DNA of 64,000 nucleotides from Ectobius pallidus. Taxonomy: Eukaryota > Arthropoda > Insecta > Blattodea > Ectobiidae. Positions 30,891 to 43,384 of the stretch are shown in pieces (within the stretch, counting starts at the first letter, position 1; each line of letters opens with the position of its first letter). The position numbers were made by a program, and so were the translations under genes. The stretch spans positions 92,889,882 to 92,953,881 of the forward strand of contig CAXKWD010000005.1 in assembly GCA_964059195.1 (NCBI GenBank), in the 5' to 3' direction. The notes under the pieces were generated by a model, which saw only the letters and a program-made list of their open reading frames with translations, ran no database searches and had not been told where the DNA came from.

Positions 30891-31710
30891 GAAAAATTGG
30901 TCGTGCTTAAAGTAAAGAAAGTTAAAAGAGTGTATTAATCAGATTTTATTTGGGTTTTGTATCCTTCGGAGCTGCGATTTTATATGGTAACAACATTCTA
31001 TTCATTTTTACAACCAATTTACATTAAGAAAATGTAATATATTATACTAAGAGGCTAACTTTTATTTGGTTACATAACATCAGATTTTTATAAAATGTTT
31101 TGCTATCTTATATTCTGTCATATATGTTTCAAAGAGTTTCACATTTGGTTCTTTTAAATCTTCTCTGACAAGCAAGACACCATTTTTGTTGTATATCTAA
31201 TTTAGTGGACCACCAGTGGTTCTTAGCTTTCTTTTCAGCTAATTGAGGTAAATGAAAATCGCATGTACTTTACATTGTATCTGCGAGTTCATCAGCAGTT
31301 CTGTTTAGAGACTCTGATGTATTATTTGAATATGCTATAAGACCAGGAAAAATTATCAATGCATTTATATTCTGTTGCCTTTGGTTTCAATTAGCAGAGA
31401 ACACAATGAATTTACAGCAGGGTCAGACTGGAAATAACATTCAGTTCTGGCATCCAGAGAATACCAGCACCTCCTTCCCCCATCTATAATCCCTTACCCA
31501 TTCCATCCTAACACTACCACTACCCTCCTACTTTTTACTCTTCACAAAATGATCAAATAATTTTTTTTTTTTTAATTTTTTAAATCAGTTAATTTATGTT
31601 TTCAACCATCTTAACAGGTAACTGCAATACAATATATATGTGAAATTTTTGTACTTATTTGAATATTGTTCATAGTAGAATTTCTTACCTGCGACTTCTA
31701 ATTTCTTTTA

Positions 31711-32298
31711 GGGAGTATTCACACCAAAGTAGCATGCCACTTGCGACAAGCTACCTGGATGCATGCTGCACGTTACTCATTTTAAATCCCAAATAAACAA
31801 GTTCAAGTCTTCACACCGAAGTAGCGTGGCAATAGTGCAGCTCGCAGAGTGCGACATTCATTTCTTCAGATAGATCTGGACTTATTTCATGCGACGCTAC
31901 TCGGGATGACGCATGCGTACAGTTGACTTTTCAGCTGTATTCTAATTGTTAAGAAAATTCAACACATATTCGCTTGTATAGTGGTAGATTATGGCAAAGA
32001 TGTCATGAAAACTGTTGGAAAGAGAGCTATTTAACATACAATTTGTACATGCGTAGACTACACGATACGGTAATCGAAACTAGTATGAAAAAAGCCTGGA
32101 TTAAAATTGTTGAAACTATATCCTCTTTAGGTGAATTACATTACTTTAAATGGGTTTCTCAATTGTTCAAGTGAAAATACATAATGTACATTAAACTGCA
32201 GATCGAATTCGCTACTTCGGTATGAATGCATCTTGATGTGCACCCTGCATCCAGGTAGTGCGATTCGCATGCTATGCTACTTGGGTGTGAATGCTCAC
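31711..32298. mobile_element. PIF/Harbinger-type MITE with TTA target duplication
   Basis: The left end GGGAGTATTCACACCAAAGT and the complemented right end GTGAGCATTCACACCCAAGT are inverted repeats. A second internal CACACCGAAGTAGCG occurs on both sides. TTA flanks both ends (31708-31710 and 32299-32301). GGG..(G/A)TTCACACC ends with a 3-bp TTA/TAA duplication are characteristic of PIF/Harbinger. The internal 66-codon frame (31974-32174) has no recognisable transposase motif. Confidence 0.8.
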
Positions 32299-32937
32299 TT
32301 AGTCCATGCTGAACAAATTTACCAACATAGCCAAAAGATTTTTATACCAGCACATCTATACTCGAATCATGTAGTGTAATGATTAAAACACCAGGTTAAT
32401 TGTTTTAGAAATACAAAACATATTCACACAGGTAGTGATTACTAACATGTATGTTTACATTAATCTACCAGAAGAGATTTAAACAGTGCACTCATTTTTG
32501 CTATATCATTAATAATGTCATCAAGGTTAAGGTTTTCTAAAACTTCCTTTTTCAATAAACACAGCATAAAAGATTTTAATTTCTATTGACCCAAATTACT
32601 CTCCTAGTAGGAGTATTACTCTCCTACTAGGTCTTATATTCATTTAATGATAGTGGAATGCAATTCTACAGGAGTAAATTATTTACCAAGACTTAAAGAA
32701 TATTTGTTTATTAATAGCTTTGAAGGAAGTTTAAACAAAACATTACATTTTCACTGTAAAAATAAAAATATTTTTTATAAATACTTAAAGATATTAATAT
32801 TATCCCAACATCTTAAATGTTGTGCTTTCCATTTTAAGCTATTTAAGTTTAATATAATAAAATTATAAAAATTACAATAAATCACATAACAAAAAATATC
32901 ATAAAAGTCCTTAAATTGTTATATTGACAATCTCAAA

Positions 32938-32956
32938 AAAAAAAAAAAAAAAAAAT
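32938..32956. repeat. A homopolymer tract
   Basis: A run of about 19 A's in the transporter intron. A TA repeat (32971-32982) follows. Confidence 0.85.
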
Positions 32957-33595
32957 TTAAATATTTAGGCCTATATATATATATTTAAAAAAATCTGTAA
33001 GCATAGCTTCCATCCATTTGACTATTTTTCAGCATTAGCACCATACAATAAAAATTAGGATGATTAGGCCTTTTTCCTGAATACCCATACAGTCAGTCCA
33101 ACTCTGACTTATCGTATGATTAGAAATTTATTCTTATAATTTATTGTAATTTGAGGTGCTCTGCAATCCAATCAATTTTGTACATTGAACACTTTGAATA
33201 ACTGGGAATCTAGAGGAGAAACATTATGTACAGTACTTCCCCCCTGCTACTAAACATCTCATTAAATCAAAGCTTTAATTGTTAACAAAAGGCTTTTTAT
33301 TCCATTGAAGAATGTTTTATATCTAGGATGCATAATCTAATCATTTAACATGTTATACTGTTCTGTAACCTATGAGGCTATGACAATATGTTGTACATGA
33401 TATACTGGCTGTACACTAGAACAAAATGAAACTGGCCTCTGCTCCAAAAATGAAGTGTCAATTGTGAATTTCCATGATCGCTCAGGAGTGCCATATTTGG
33501 TCTCAATACAAGATCTGTTTGAAGAAATGTATCATACATGCTCAAGCCAGTTTCATTTTACAGAGTGTACCATACATAAATTATTATCATTGTTA

Positions 33596-33600
33596 TTGTA

Positions 33601-33678
<78 letters not shown>

Positions 33679-33702
33679 ATTATTATTATTATTATTATTA
33701 TT
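33596..33702. repeat. (ATT)n microsatellite
   Basis: About 100 bp of ATT repeats with one interruption, in the intron. The tyrosine-run open frame across it is meaningless. Confidence 0.97.
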
Positions 33703-33763
33703 TATCATCATTATCACCAAATCATCATCATCTCCTTAAACAGCCTATGTATTCTATAGAGAG

Positions 33764-33859
33764 ATTATTTTTGCGATGTGCCAAAAATGCATAGTCCGGT
33801 GGCCTGGAAGCAAATCGTCGGCCGATAAAGGCGCTCCAGTGGCACATCGCAAAAATAAT
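33764..33859. mobile_element. 96-bp hairpin MITE near the splice acceptor
   Basis: Perfect 20-bp inverted ends (ATTATTTTTGCGATGTGCCA at 33764-33783, complement at 33840-33859) surround a 56-bp loop. Outside them AGAGAG/GTCTCT extends the pairing with one mismatch, to about 33758-33865. The element lies about 90 bp upstream of the acceptor at 33955-33956. Superfamily unknown. Confidence 0.75.
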
Positions 33860-33956
33860 GTCTCTGTATAAAACTTTTTGAAAATATTAACAGAAAGCAA
33901 TATAAATATTCTATCAAATAAAGATGGAGAAATAATGTGTATCCATGTATTTTCAG

Positions 33957-34628
33957 GTTGTAGTGTTCAGTGTACCAGTGTTTGTTGCAATATTTGCCAG
34001 ACTCTTCCTGAAGGAACCATGTGGCCTGTTCAATGCCGTCAGTGTCTGCCTCACCCTTATAGGAGTTGTGTTAATCACTCGCCCTCCACTTCTCTTCGGT
34101 CACAGCATACCTGCACTCGCATCTTCACCTGACGAAGAACAGCAAGACAGTGATGTGTGGGGAGCAGTTGCAGCATTCTCTGCCACTCTCTTCGGAGCAA
34201 ATGCATATGTCCTTCTCAGAGCCCTAAAGGGTTTACATTTCTCTGTCATAATGACTAACTTTGGATCATTTGCCCTGATTCAAACTCTGCTAGTGACATG
34301 GGCCATTGGTGCCCTGTGTGTCCCTCGCTGTGGTTGGGACCGAATTTTAGTTGTAGCATTAGCTCTTTTCAGTTTCGGTGGTCAGATTCTTCTCACAATT
34401 GCACTGCAGTTGGAGCAGGCAGGTCCCGTTGCTATTGCAAGGTCTGCAGATATAGTGTTCGCTTTCATATGGCAAGTCCTATTCTTTCAAGAAGTGCCTA
34501 ATAGGTACAGCATTGGGGGTGCTATTCTTGTTACAAGTTCCGTGGTGCTTACTGGACTGCGAAAATGGGCTCTTGCACTGCCTGAGTCTTCATCAGTCAA
34601 AAGAACTCTGGGATTGCTGGCAAGATGA
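33957..34628 (+). CDS. SLC35G1: SLC35G1-like EamA transporter, last coding exon
   Basis: This exon encodes residues 133-355 and the TGA stop. It opens directly after TTTTCAG with VVVFSVPVFVAIFARLFLKE, which continues the fourth helix of the first EamA repeat. Further hydrophobic segments lie at about 155-173 (ending LITRPPLLFG), 198-222, 228-252, 261-283, 291-309 and 315-335. Together with exon 1 this makes ten helices, two EamA repeats. IARSADIVFAFIWQVLFFQE is the typical pore-lining ninth-helix region of the family. The joined protein (355 residues) is close to vertebrate SLC35G1 in length. Only a short basic tail follows the last helix. No disabling changes are seen. Confidence 0.88.
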   Translation, partial: VVVFSVPVFVAIFARLFLKEPCGLFNAVSVCLTLIGVVLITRPPLLFGHSIPALASSPDEEQQDSDVWGAVAAFSATLFGANAYVLLRALKGLHFSVIMTNFGSFALIQTLLVTWAIGALCVPRCGWDRILVVALALFSFGGQILLTIALQLEQAGPVAIARSADIVFAFIWQVLFFQEVPNRYSIGGAILVTSSVVLTGLRKWALALPESSSVKRTLGLLAR

Positions 34629-35369
34629 AGAAATGTGTTTGTGATTTGAAAAGAAACAACGCTACTGTGCTTCACAATATGTAAGCCTGGTTTCTTGAGT
34701 CATGTTTTTTGCATATAGGAAGAATCTATACTAGGATTTTTTTTTCCTGAGCTTATAATGAGCCTAAATGACAGCAAAGAGCTAACATATCTTTCCATAT
34801 ATTTGAATATACTTCACCCATACTGCTGCTTTTCAGGTAGATTTTGATTAAGTTTGAATAGCTCTCATGTAGTGCTCAAATACTGAAGTAAATTATTAGC
34901 TATTAGCTCATAAAACTTTAATATTGTATTAGCTAGTCTAATGATGAAGATCGTCTAGTCAGATCTAGAGAACAACTTCAACCTAATTTCAAGTTAGTAA
35001 TAGGTTTACAAGTAATACATTTATGTAATCCTTTCCCTGTTTATTGTTCAGGAAGCAATATTTTTCAGGAAAATGTGTAAATTTCCAATGATCTCACACA
35101 ATATATTTAAAGAAACAAACGAACAAACAGCTTCCCATTGAAGGTAGCTCAGGGGACTCAGTTCAATTACTAGTTCATTATAAGCATGGTTATACAGGAT
35201 TTGGCTTGACTTGTGAGGGAGAATCAAAACAAGAGTGTTTAAGACCTACATAAAGAATACCCTTTTTTTTATTTTATTATTTATTTTTTATTTTTAATTT
35301 AGCTGTGTTTATACTCCTTTTAGCTATGGGTCCATATCAGGAGTTTTGGATCTGTGTCTATACAATAGG
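34629..35369 (+). other. Probable 3' UTR and downstream flank of the transporter gene
   Basis: AT-rich sequence after the stop. No canonical AATAAA close to the stop could be tied to a cleavage site with confidence, so the transcript end is not assigned. Confidence 0.35.
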
Positions 35370-35615
35370 GAGGGCCATGGAACTATTGATCATCAATTAT
35401 TTCTATTATTGGTGTATTTTATGGAGTAAATTTTTAATCGCTATTACCGGTAATTTAAATGGATATAATACAGGATGAAATGGTGAGGATGATTCGTGGT
35501 ATGTAAATATCCAATTCGGCATCTGCCTTTACAACTGGGGAAACCATGAAAGAGCCCATGTCAAATTGACCGGCCATGGGATTTGAACCTGAAACTTCCC
35601 GAATGCGAGTTCAAA
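35370..35615 (-). mobile_element. 5'-truncated tRNA-derived SINE
   Basis: On the - strand a B-box CAGGTTCAAATCCCATGGCC is followed by a body with GGTCAATTTGACATGGGC, TTTCATGGTTTCCCCAGTTG and CCATTTCATCCTG. The A-box half is missing. The junction with GGCCAAATTGAC links it to the fragment at 2505-2590. Confidence 0.55.
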
Positions 35616-37200
35616 ATACCTTTTTCTTACACACAACAAAGCAGAAAAAAATACTCTAAATAAAGACATATTTTGGAAGATTTCTGCAATTTCAAATCAT
35701 CATCTTGTACCAAGAATGGTACTGCAAAACAGTTTCTTTTTATTATGTGTCTCAATGACTCAAGACTGAATGTTCCAGTTTCAGTACAATGAAACCTCTT
35801 TAAAACAATACATGCAGGCCCTATCAAATCATATTATTGTATAAGCCTTATTGTTATACCAAGTTACATCTAAGAAAATTGCATGCAAAAAATATATATA
35901 TATATATTTCTTTGATTTTCTCTGCCATTAATTTTGTTTGGAAATTTATTGACTTTCATTGAGCAGATGCCATAGTTACAGTACTTTTCACCCACACACT
36001 GAAAAATAATTTTGACGGGTTTCTGTTTAGCAGTTTAAAATCACCTGTCATACATCATAGAAAGTTCGGTCTTGTAAAGGATGGAAAGAAGGAGTAAAGA
36101 GAGCAAAGGAGACAAAACAGAATTATCATGCAACTTAGTCAAAACTGAAACCATTTGCTCAACATTGTACTTTAACTGCACATTCATTGTGTGTTAAAGT
36201 AGCAACTGAAGTGGCCATATGTTTTTTCAAACACAGTAAGGCAAGTTAATCACCCTGGTCAGTCACCTTGTTCTCTTCTCTCTTCTGTCAAATTCCTCGT
36301 TCAGAATTTATAAGATGTCTGACAGGTCTGAACCCTCAGATAAAAACAGATGACTGTGAACAAAGATGTTATATTAATATTAGGTTGGGAAGGACTATAA
36401 TCTGCTACTTGCTACCATCTGCAAGGCTAAGCTACAGATTTGGAATAACAATTTCACTTCAAAATATTCATCATAGGTAATCTGACGAGAGATTATGAGT
36501 TTATCAATATATTTGCAAGAACTAAGTTCAAGCAAATTTATATGATTAAACTCGTAATCTGGAGTAGGATTTATTAAGACTATTGCATGAATAAAATGTA
36601 ACGGAGTTTGTAAATAATAATTATTTTCTTATCTTGTTGACAATATTCTTCCAACCGTAAGCTCATGGCATACTAAATGAATTGAAATTGTCTTCTTAAT
36701 TAATGGACATAAATATTATTTCAATTTCAAACATGTTATGTTGTATAAAACAATGTGTTTTCATTCTGTTCACAGGCAGCATGAGACATTAATCACCGTA
36801 TGTTAATGCCTTACGTGTCCAGTACTAATGAGCTGATGTTTTATCAGATAAAATTGCATCATTTCAATGCTAGAAAGCATATTATAAGATAAACAATCAT
36901 GATTGGTCTATAACTGAGGAATTGCTAAATGTTATTGGTCAATATCAAACAGGCAGGGTACGAATGGAATAGTCGTTATAATTGTTAATTTTCCTTATAT
37001 ATGGAGGTTTGCCTGTACATAGAAAGCTGTATGGAAATCTTATTTTGTTTTATGGATATGTTTGTAATTCATGAAGAGGGCTGGCTCACACTTATGATTG
37101 CTTTCTAGGCAGTTAATCAATTGAGTAGCTTTCATTTAGTGCTCAAATAATATTAGCTATTGTCTAAATTGTCCAAGATATTGTTTTTCATCCATTATGG
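35616..37200. other. No recognisable feature
   Basis: AT-rich intergenic sequence with scattered short frames. Nothing supports a gene. Confidence 0.45.
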
Positions 37201-37569
37201 CATAAATCAAATGTAAGTCACCCCTATGCTCTGCTCACTGCGTTGCTATGGCGACCACCTCGGAACTCCCGACCATGCCCTCACTCGTCACTCCCGACCG
37301 TACCAAATACCAGCTACCAACCCTTGTACCAAAATGACAACCCACTAGCTCACTTGGCACTCCCGACCGTATCACAATCACCACTGCATATAGTCTAAAT
37401 AATGCATAACACTAACCACATAGTTAAGTCTGCAAAGCGGAGGCAGCAGCCGTAGTGAAGCGCCCTTGCATTTTCGAACAATGTACGATACACTGTTTAT
37501 AGGTTTTGAAAATGTGGCATATTACATCTCCCAGAGATTTGTCAGCCTGTCACCTTTTGTTTAGCGGTA

Positions 37570-37650
37570 TGATGTCACATCACCAACGTCCAATCACGAG
37601 TTTCTTCATAATATGAGGACAGAAGAATTTGCTAGATCGTGGTATAAAAG
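37570..37650 (+). promoter_or_regulatory. Promoter-like motif cluster without a recognised gene
   Basis: In a locally GC-richer stretch, a CRE-like TGATGTCA (37570), a CCAAT (37590) and a TATAAAAG (37643) occur in promoter order and spacing. A GTTGCTATGGCGAC X-box-like site lies upstream at about 37233. No sizeable coding frame follows, so it may be a non-coding transcript start, part of an unrecognised element, or chance. Confidence 0.2.
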
Positions 37651-37699
37651 AAAGTGCATCGCAAGGGTGCGGTGGGTGGGAACATTCATCCCAAGGTGC

Positions 37700-40600
37700 T
37701 ACTTAAATTTGTTTTTTTCGCTGCATTCATGCTAATCATGTGTAAATTCGAATTTTCTGTAACCAGTGCTAGTAGCCTAACCTACCTTCATCTTTTCCTT
37801 CTTTGCAGCCCATGTAGACCTACATCATCATAATCTCAAAGCCTGTAACTTTTGATATAATTATTAATGCAAACATCTTACTTGTGGCATTGCTTTCTTT
37901 TTATTCCTTAATATTGATAATGACACTTTATTTCATACAGCAGCTAAGTATGATGCGACTAGTTGTGCCTGTGCTAGAGTAATCAATGTATCGCTTCCCA
38001 CCAATATTAAAATAGTCTCTACTTTTTTGATTCTCCACTCTTCTATGACAATATAGGCCTACTATTATTAGATAATATTCTCTGCTATTATTATCCTGGT
38101 GAAGGCTACATGGCTAAGGATGGCCAGAAGCTAACAACAATGTAGCCATAATTACAAGTAAATGAAACTTAAGTTATACGCTTACAGGTAATAAGATTTC
38201 ATATGGCTTTCACTGAATATTGTTTAGGGAGCAACGGAGGAAATATGATTTTGTTGAATTTCCATTCATCTGACAACAACGTTTTATGTGCTATATCATC
38301 TGAACAAAACAAGAGTACTTAATACTTACATAAAAAACCTCAGTTTGTTTACACTCAAATAAGTGGAAAAACGAAGGCTACTGAAGAGAATTGTTTACGG
38401 ATCTTCAGCTGTTTAAAGTCACCCTCTACCAACTACTACATAAAATGTTATTTTCTCAATGATTTAAAATTGCATTAATTGTAAATATTTTGAATGCTGA
38501 TTGGAAAATTACATTAATACAATTTTTAAACACGTATTATTTGGAAAGTCGAATAGAAATTTATCCACTCCAGAGCAATATATTTTTGTTCCTAACACCT
38601 CCAAGGTCGAGTATAGGTATCTTTCTGGTCTTCCTGATGATGATTATGATAATGGTGAATGGCAGATTGGCAATCTTTAGCTTAACATGAGCTCAAAATC
38701 ATGTTGAACATTTGTATGTTTCAGTTAAGAGGAATAGTTAAAGGCAAAAGCAGATGTTGATACTGTACTGTGGGAACATGATAACTTTAATTATTCCACC
38801 TGAGGCAAAAAAATAAATAAATAAATACAATAAATAAATAAATAAAGATCAGATCAGAATACAGTTTCTTCCAAATGAAATTTTAGAATGACTGTTTACA
38901 AACTGGTGAATAGGTGAATATACAAGGCAAACTAGAGTATACTAGAGTTTAGAATGGGTTCCCCTTAATTTTTCCCCCCATGCACAGCACTGTATATCAC
39001 CTAAAAATTTTCCTGATCCTTTGGCACTTAAAATGGCATCAATGAGGCTCTCATCTACAGTATAAGGAGACCAAATTTAGCAACAATAACTTAGCGTTCA
39101 CTGAATGAGAGAATTTATTAATTATCCTCATCTGTAAGGATTACCAGTAATGAGGCTATAAGTAATTTCTAAGAAGGTGGTCTCTCTTGTTCAAGAATAG
39201 TACATAATCATGACTCAAGAAACCAAACGACATCTTAAAAAGTGTGACTGCTATAACAAGTTGACTACGGTATTGTTAATCTCATTGATATTATTATTAT
39301 AACTAACATTTATAGGTGCAGTGGACATGACTTGCTTTGTATTACCATTGTTATCCAATATATTATGCAGGGATGCCAATAATAGATAACTGATATGTCA
39401 TTCAAATTTTTGTTTAGTGTTCAATTTAAATAATCATAAAATTGACTAAATTTCTACACTTGAAGACATGCCCAAAAAAAGAGCTAAACCTCAAATTTTT
39501 CGTTAGTGCCAATTTTGCTGCTGTTTGTCTTTTTCTGGGCTTAATAAGGAAAAATTGATTCTGTATAATTATATGCTTGAAGCTTATGTTCACTAAATTA
39601 ACAAAAATAAGTTTAATAATTTTTCCAGCCTCATTTATTCATGAAACACTATTCTCCATTTTACAAATATTGATATTGATACGTGGGTTATAGTCTACTG
39701 TTTTTCCAAGCTTGTGTTCAATTTGAAATCTTATTTGTAAATTATGGGACATATTTAGCTTCTGAAGCCACACATCATCCAAGCAGTAGGAAGCAATCAG
39801 CGGAAGCAAAGAGCTTCCAATTCAAATCCCATAAATTTACAGGTGAGCATGGGTGTCGAATTAGAGGATGCTTTGCATTTTCAGCACCCCCAAAATAATT
39901 ATTGAGAGTGCTATGGACCGTGAAGGGAGAATTTATTATTATCAGATAGTAATTTCATTTTTTGCAATGATGGACTTTCAACATAATTATATTAAGCTTC
40001 TATGTGATTTTTTTTCTAGCCAATATATTATGCATTAGTTGGATTTACTGAATGAAGCATTTTTATATAATGTACGTAAACAAAGAAGCTTACGTTTAAA
40101 ACCTTGTAAATTTTAACATTATTACCGACAAAACAAGAATTTATCTATTTGACTGGCAAGAAGAATGTTGATAATTTTATTTGGTCCAGTTTGGTTCACT
40201 TTGTAGCCCATTACTGATTCAATGAAATGAGTATCGCATTTCATACATTTCTTATAGAATTTTGTGGAATTTGTGAGTTACTTAATTTCTTTTGTCTTCA
40301 GCATACCAGAACACATATTAACACTTGCATACCTGTATTTGTGAAAATAGAGACGAAGACATTGAGATTCAATTCTATAACTAAATTTTCCATAAAACAT
40401 GTTTAGATGAAAAGCTTATGTTTATGGGAGATTATATTTATTCATTTATTTAGTTCCCTCTGGTAGACATCCAATATATGTATTGGTGTCTGTCAGTGAT
40501 GAAACATCCATCAGTTCTATGAAAATCAGACCAACAACATTTGATCAATGAAACTTATTTGCACCATTACCCATGGGTGACCAAAAAATTATAAGTGAGT

Positions 40601-40700
40601 ACCGTATATGTTTGGTCTCCTAACATATCCATTTTGTGATAGATGTCATGGCCATTGTGATTCTGAATCCAATCAAGGTAAGGTGAGATGATTCAGTTCC
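37700..40700. other. Intergenic sequence with one short A-rich tandem tract
   Basis: Apart from AAAT/AATA repeats at about 38808-38848, nothing is recognised. The open frames are short and compositionally biased. Confidence 0.45.
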
Positions 40701-40734
40701 TTACATTGGATGGATGTGAATTGACTGGAATATT

Positions 40735-40992
40735 TCAGAAGAATGTAAGGAAATCAAATATCTTCCACCAGAGGACCAGGCACACGTAATGACAGACAAA
40801 GCCATTGCCAAGAATGATGCAGCAAAAGCGATGGACCATAGTGAGAGATTTCATTTGCTAGTGAAGGAATTTGCTGCGCCTTTGGGAAAGTTCTACTGGT
40901 ATAGTATGGTACTTAGGAAGAAACGGAAGTTATCTGAAGAGTGTACCCGTAGCCTTCTGGATTCTAAAAATGTTGTCCAATCAGCAATGTAA
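40735..40992 (+). pseudogene. Unassigned coding-like fragment
   Basis: The + frame reads EECKEIKYLPPEDQAHV and then MTDKAIAKNDAAKAMDHSER and LVKEFAAPLGKFYWYSMVLR, ending at TAA (40990-40992). The composition is protein-like (mixed, charged, not repeat-derived) and better than neighbouring frames. I do not recognise the family, and no splice-bounded partner was found. It could be a decayed gene or transposon piece, or chance. Confidence 0.2.
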
Positions 40993-41359
40993 GGAAGAAT
41001 ATGTAAGCTAAAAGAAGTTTTGTTTTATGATATCACTTCTAAAACATCCGTACAAGTTTGGTAAAGGTCTCTTCAAAATATATTAACTATTTTTCAAGGA
41101 TTACCAGTCTTGTTGTAGTCTTGAAGATTATAGATATGATGAAGGCCTATCCTACATAGAATGCTGGGCGATTAAAGAGAGATTAAAATCAGCCTTAATG
41201 CCAACAACAGATATAAAGGCCTTCTGCTGAGTGAAGAATGGAAACCTGCCCTCAATATGTTATACAGTCTCTTTAAAGTCTCCCTTTATATATTGGTCTT
41301 CTCTCAGCAATAATTATGGTCTAACTTACATAAATAGGCCCGCTTGGCACTCAGATTCC

Positions 41360-41581
41360 CATAGGCGTAACCAGGCCGACCATATGGTGGGGGGATGGAA
41401 TACCATCCAGGGAGAGGGGGTTCAGGGGTCCTCCCCCGGAAAATTTTAAAAATTAAGATGCATAATAACGAGTTTTAAGCTTCCCACGGTTTATACTCGT
41501 ATTAAATAAGTTATAAGCATACCGGTACTTAAAAAAATCGTGAAATTTTCCTTTTTTTTAATCACCTCCGTTACACCTCTG
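41360..41581. mobile_element. hAT-type MITE with perfect 8-bp target duplication (family M1)
   Basis: The 222-bp element has inverted ends CATAGGCGTAACCAGG (left) and CAGAGGTGTAACGGAGG (right, complemented). It is flanked by perfect copies of CAGATTCC (41352-41359 and 41582-41589). It shares internal sequence (TCCTCCCCCGGAAAATTTTA, AACGAGTTTTAAGCTTCCCA, CATATGGT) with the element at 58313-58606. An 8-bp duplication and CAG-G-type ends point to hAT. Confidence 0.85.
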
Positions 41582-42296
41582 CAGATTCCTGATTGTAGAC
41601 TTGAAGCTTAGAGTTCAAAAGCATGGAGATTTTCAACACTACAACTTCGCTGATAACCCATTGAAAATAATTCAGGTTCTCTTCAAATGATATCACCAGG
41701 CATGAATGATTTTCTGATAAATGTTTAAATCTTTCCACCACTGTGAACTGAATCATTTCTCACTGATCCATCTTGCAAGGATTTGGAATTAAGCAGTCAT
41801 ATTGCCACCTATCCACAGCATCCATGCAAAGAGACTGAACGCATGCTCATTTGTATACCATATAATCTTACACTATCACAATAGCTTTGTCATCACTAAC
41901 TGCCTTGCACTGAGATCCATGTACAGTGGCACAGATGAGTTTCAAATGATCTATAATCTTCAATTCACTCATTAACCCAGGTCTTATTATTGACATCCTT
42001 GCAGAATATGTACAATTTGATGACTATACTTTTAATGTAATGATAACGATTCTAGTCATTTTAACTTTATAGATTTTCAAGTTTATCACGCTGATGAAAA
42101 AAAAAATGTTTTATTTATAATAAATAATATTTACAAAAACATAATAAATCTGGAACTGGATGCAGTAAGTTGTTTTATTGAAAGACATCTTCATGAAATA
42201 ACTGTTTTCATAATTTCATCATTAACCCTGGAGCAGTTGCCTATATTATGTTATGTGGTAAGTCCCGACACATATAGATTTTCTCTAACATTTTAA

Positions 42297-43204
42297 AGCA
42301 GGTGTCACATGCAGCCTCTTCTCACTTTATACACTTTATACTTTGTCTTGGATACAAGACACCAAATTTTGATGGAGAGATCACTGCAATAAGTGAAAGT
42401 CTTAGGAATCTTTTATACCATATCAACAAATTCAAGAACGCAGTCATATTATCAGATTCTAAAGCAGCTATTCCAACTATACATCTTCATCTTTTAATCA
42501 GCTGAAATATCCAAAATGATCTTCCAACTAAAAACACTCAAGAATTGCATTTCAATGGATACCATCTCATTGTGGAATTCTGGGAAAAGAGAATGCTGAT
42601 GTTTTAGCCAAAAAAGGCAGCACAGCTGCTTACAGACCTGTCATCAAATCCACATTCCACTCTGTAAAAGGATATATCAAATCCACATATAAGGACATCA
42701 ACAAACAAAACCTTTCAACGCAATCTCAAGGGAAAAAAATGGAACTCCCTGTATCAAAACCCACAGATAATTCCTGATCTACCACGCAAATTATCTGTAG
42801 CTGCCTTTAGATTGGCGACAGGCTATGACTGCTTAGCAAAACATCTGCATAGAATTGGAATATTTCAGTCCCCAAACTGCCCACTGTGCAATTCAAATCA
42901 AGAAATAGACTCTGAACATCTCAAAACATGTACTTCTGTGGCTAAATATGAGAATATCTACAAAAAATATTGGAGTGCAAGAGGACAAATGACTTTTTTG
43001 TCAAAGTCTGGCATTAGAAAACAACAACAACATTTTAAAGATTTAAAGCTCTTAATGAGATATTATTCTTATTTGAATCTATATTTTTTCTCTGTATGTG
43101 AAGATTTATTGAAAAGAAATTCTTCATATTTTATGAATACAAACTATGTGAATGATGATACACTGAAATTACAGTTATCAAAACACCCTAAAAACTTAAA
43201 ATAA
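42297..43204 (+). pseudogene. 5'-truncated LINE 3' end: RNase H and C-terminal zinc finger
   Basis: Frames on the + strand, joined by several shifts, give an RNase H domain: GVTCSLFS, then TPNFDGEITAISESLRNLLY, then NAVILSDSKAAIPTI, then IAFQWIPSHCGILGKENADV. Acidic residues of the family's active site (E of FDGEITAI, D of LSDSKAA) and the SHCGI..NADVLAKKG helix are recognisable. Further on, LPRKLSVAAFRLATGYDCLA leads to CPLCNSNQEIDSEHLKTC, the Cys/His motif that closes many RNase H-bearing LINEs (I, R1, LOA and related groups). The polymerase part is missing and frames are broken, so this is a dead insertion. Confidence 0.75.
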
Positions 43205-43311
43205 AATAATTTATAAACTACCGTAAATCAAGATAGATATATAAGCTTTCATGAACCACCGATTATTGTCTCTGTTGGACATTACATGAGAATATTATAG
43301 GAGAAAAATTC

Positions 43312-43384
43312 CTCCGACACTGGGACTTGAACCCAGGACCTTTGGCTATTCGCGCCAATGCTCTACCAACTGAGCTAGGCCGGA
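43312..43384 (-). tRNA. tRNA-like sequence, unit 1 (pseudogene or SINE-associated)
   Basis: A 73-nt cloverleaf can be drawn. The 7-bp acceptor has one mismatch and one G-T pair. The D arm is GCTC..GAGC. The anticodon stem is TTGGC/GCCAA with loop GCGAATA. The T arm is CTGGG/CCCAG with loop TTCAAGT. The loop would give anticodon GAA but lacks the universal T33, so function is doubtful. A T-run (ggaatttttctc), usable as a Pol III terminator, follows directly. Confidence 0.45.

Larger units (their letters stand above)
29926..33956 (+). other. Intron of the SLC35G1-like gene
   Basis: A 4.0-kb phase-0 intron begins GTAAAA and ends TTTTCAG. It contains two copies of dispersed repeat R1, a Harbinger-type MITE, an (ATT)n tract and a 96-bp hairpin MITE about 90 bp before the acceptor. 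Confidence 0.85.

Noticed and set aside
33474..33677. Open frame ending in a tyrosine run
   Set aside because: It is a read-through of the (ATT)n microsatellite.
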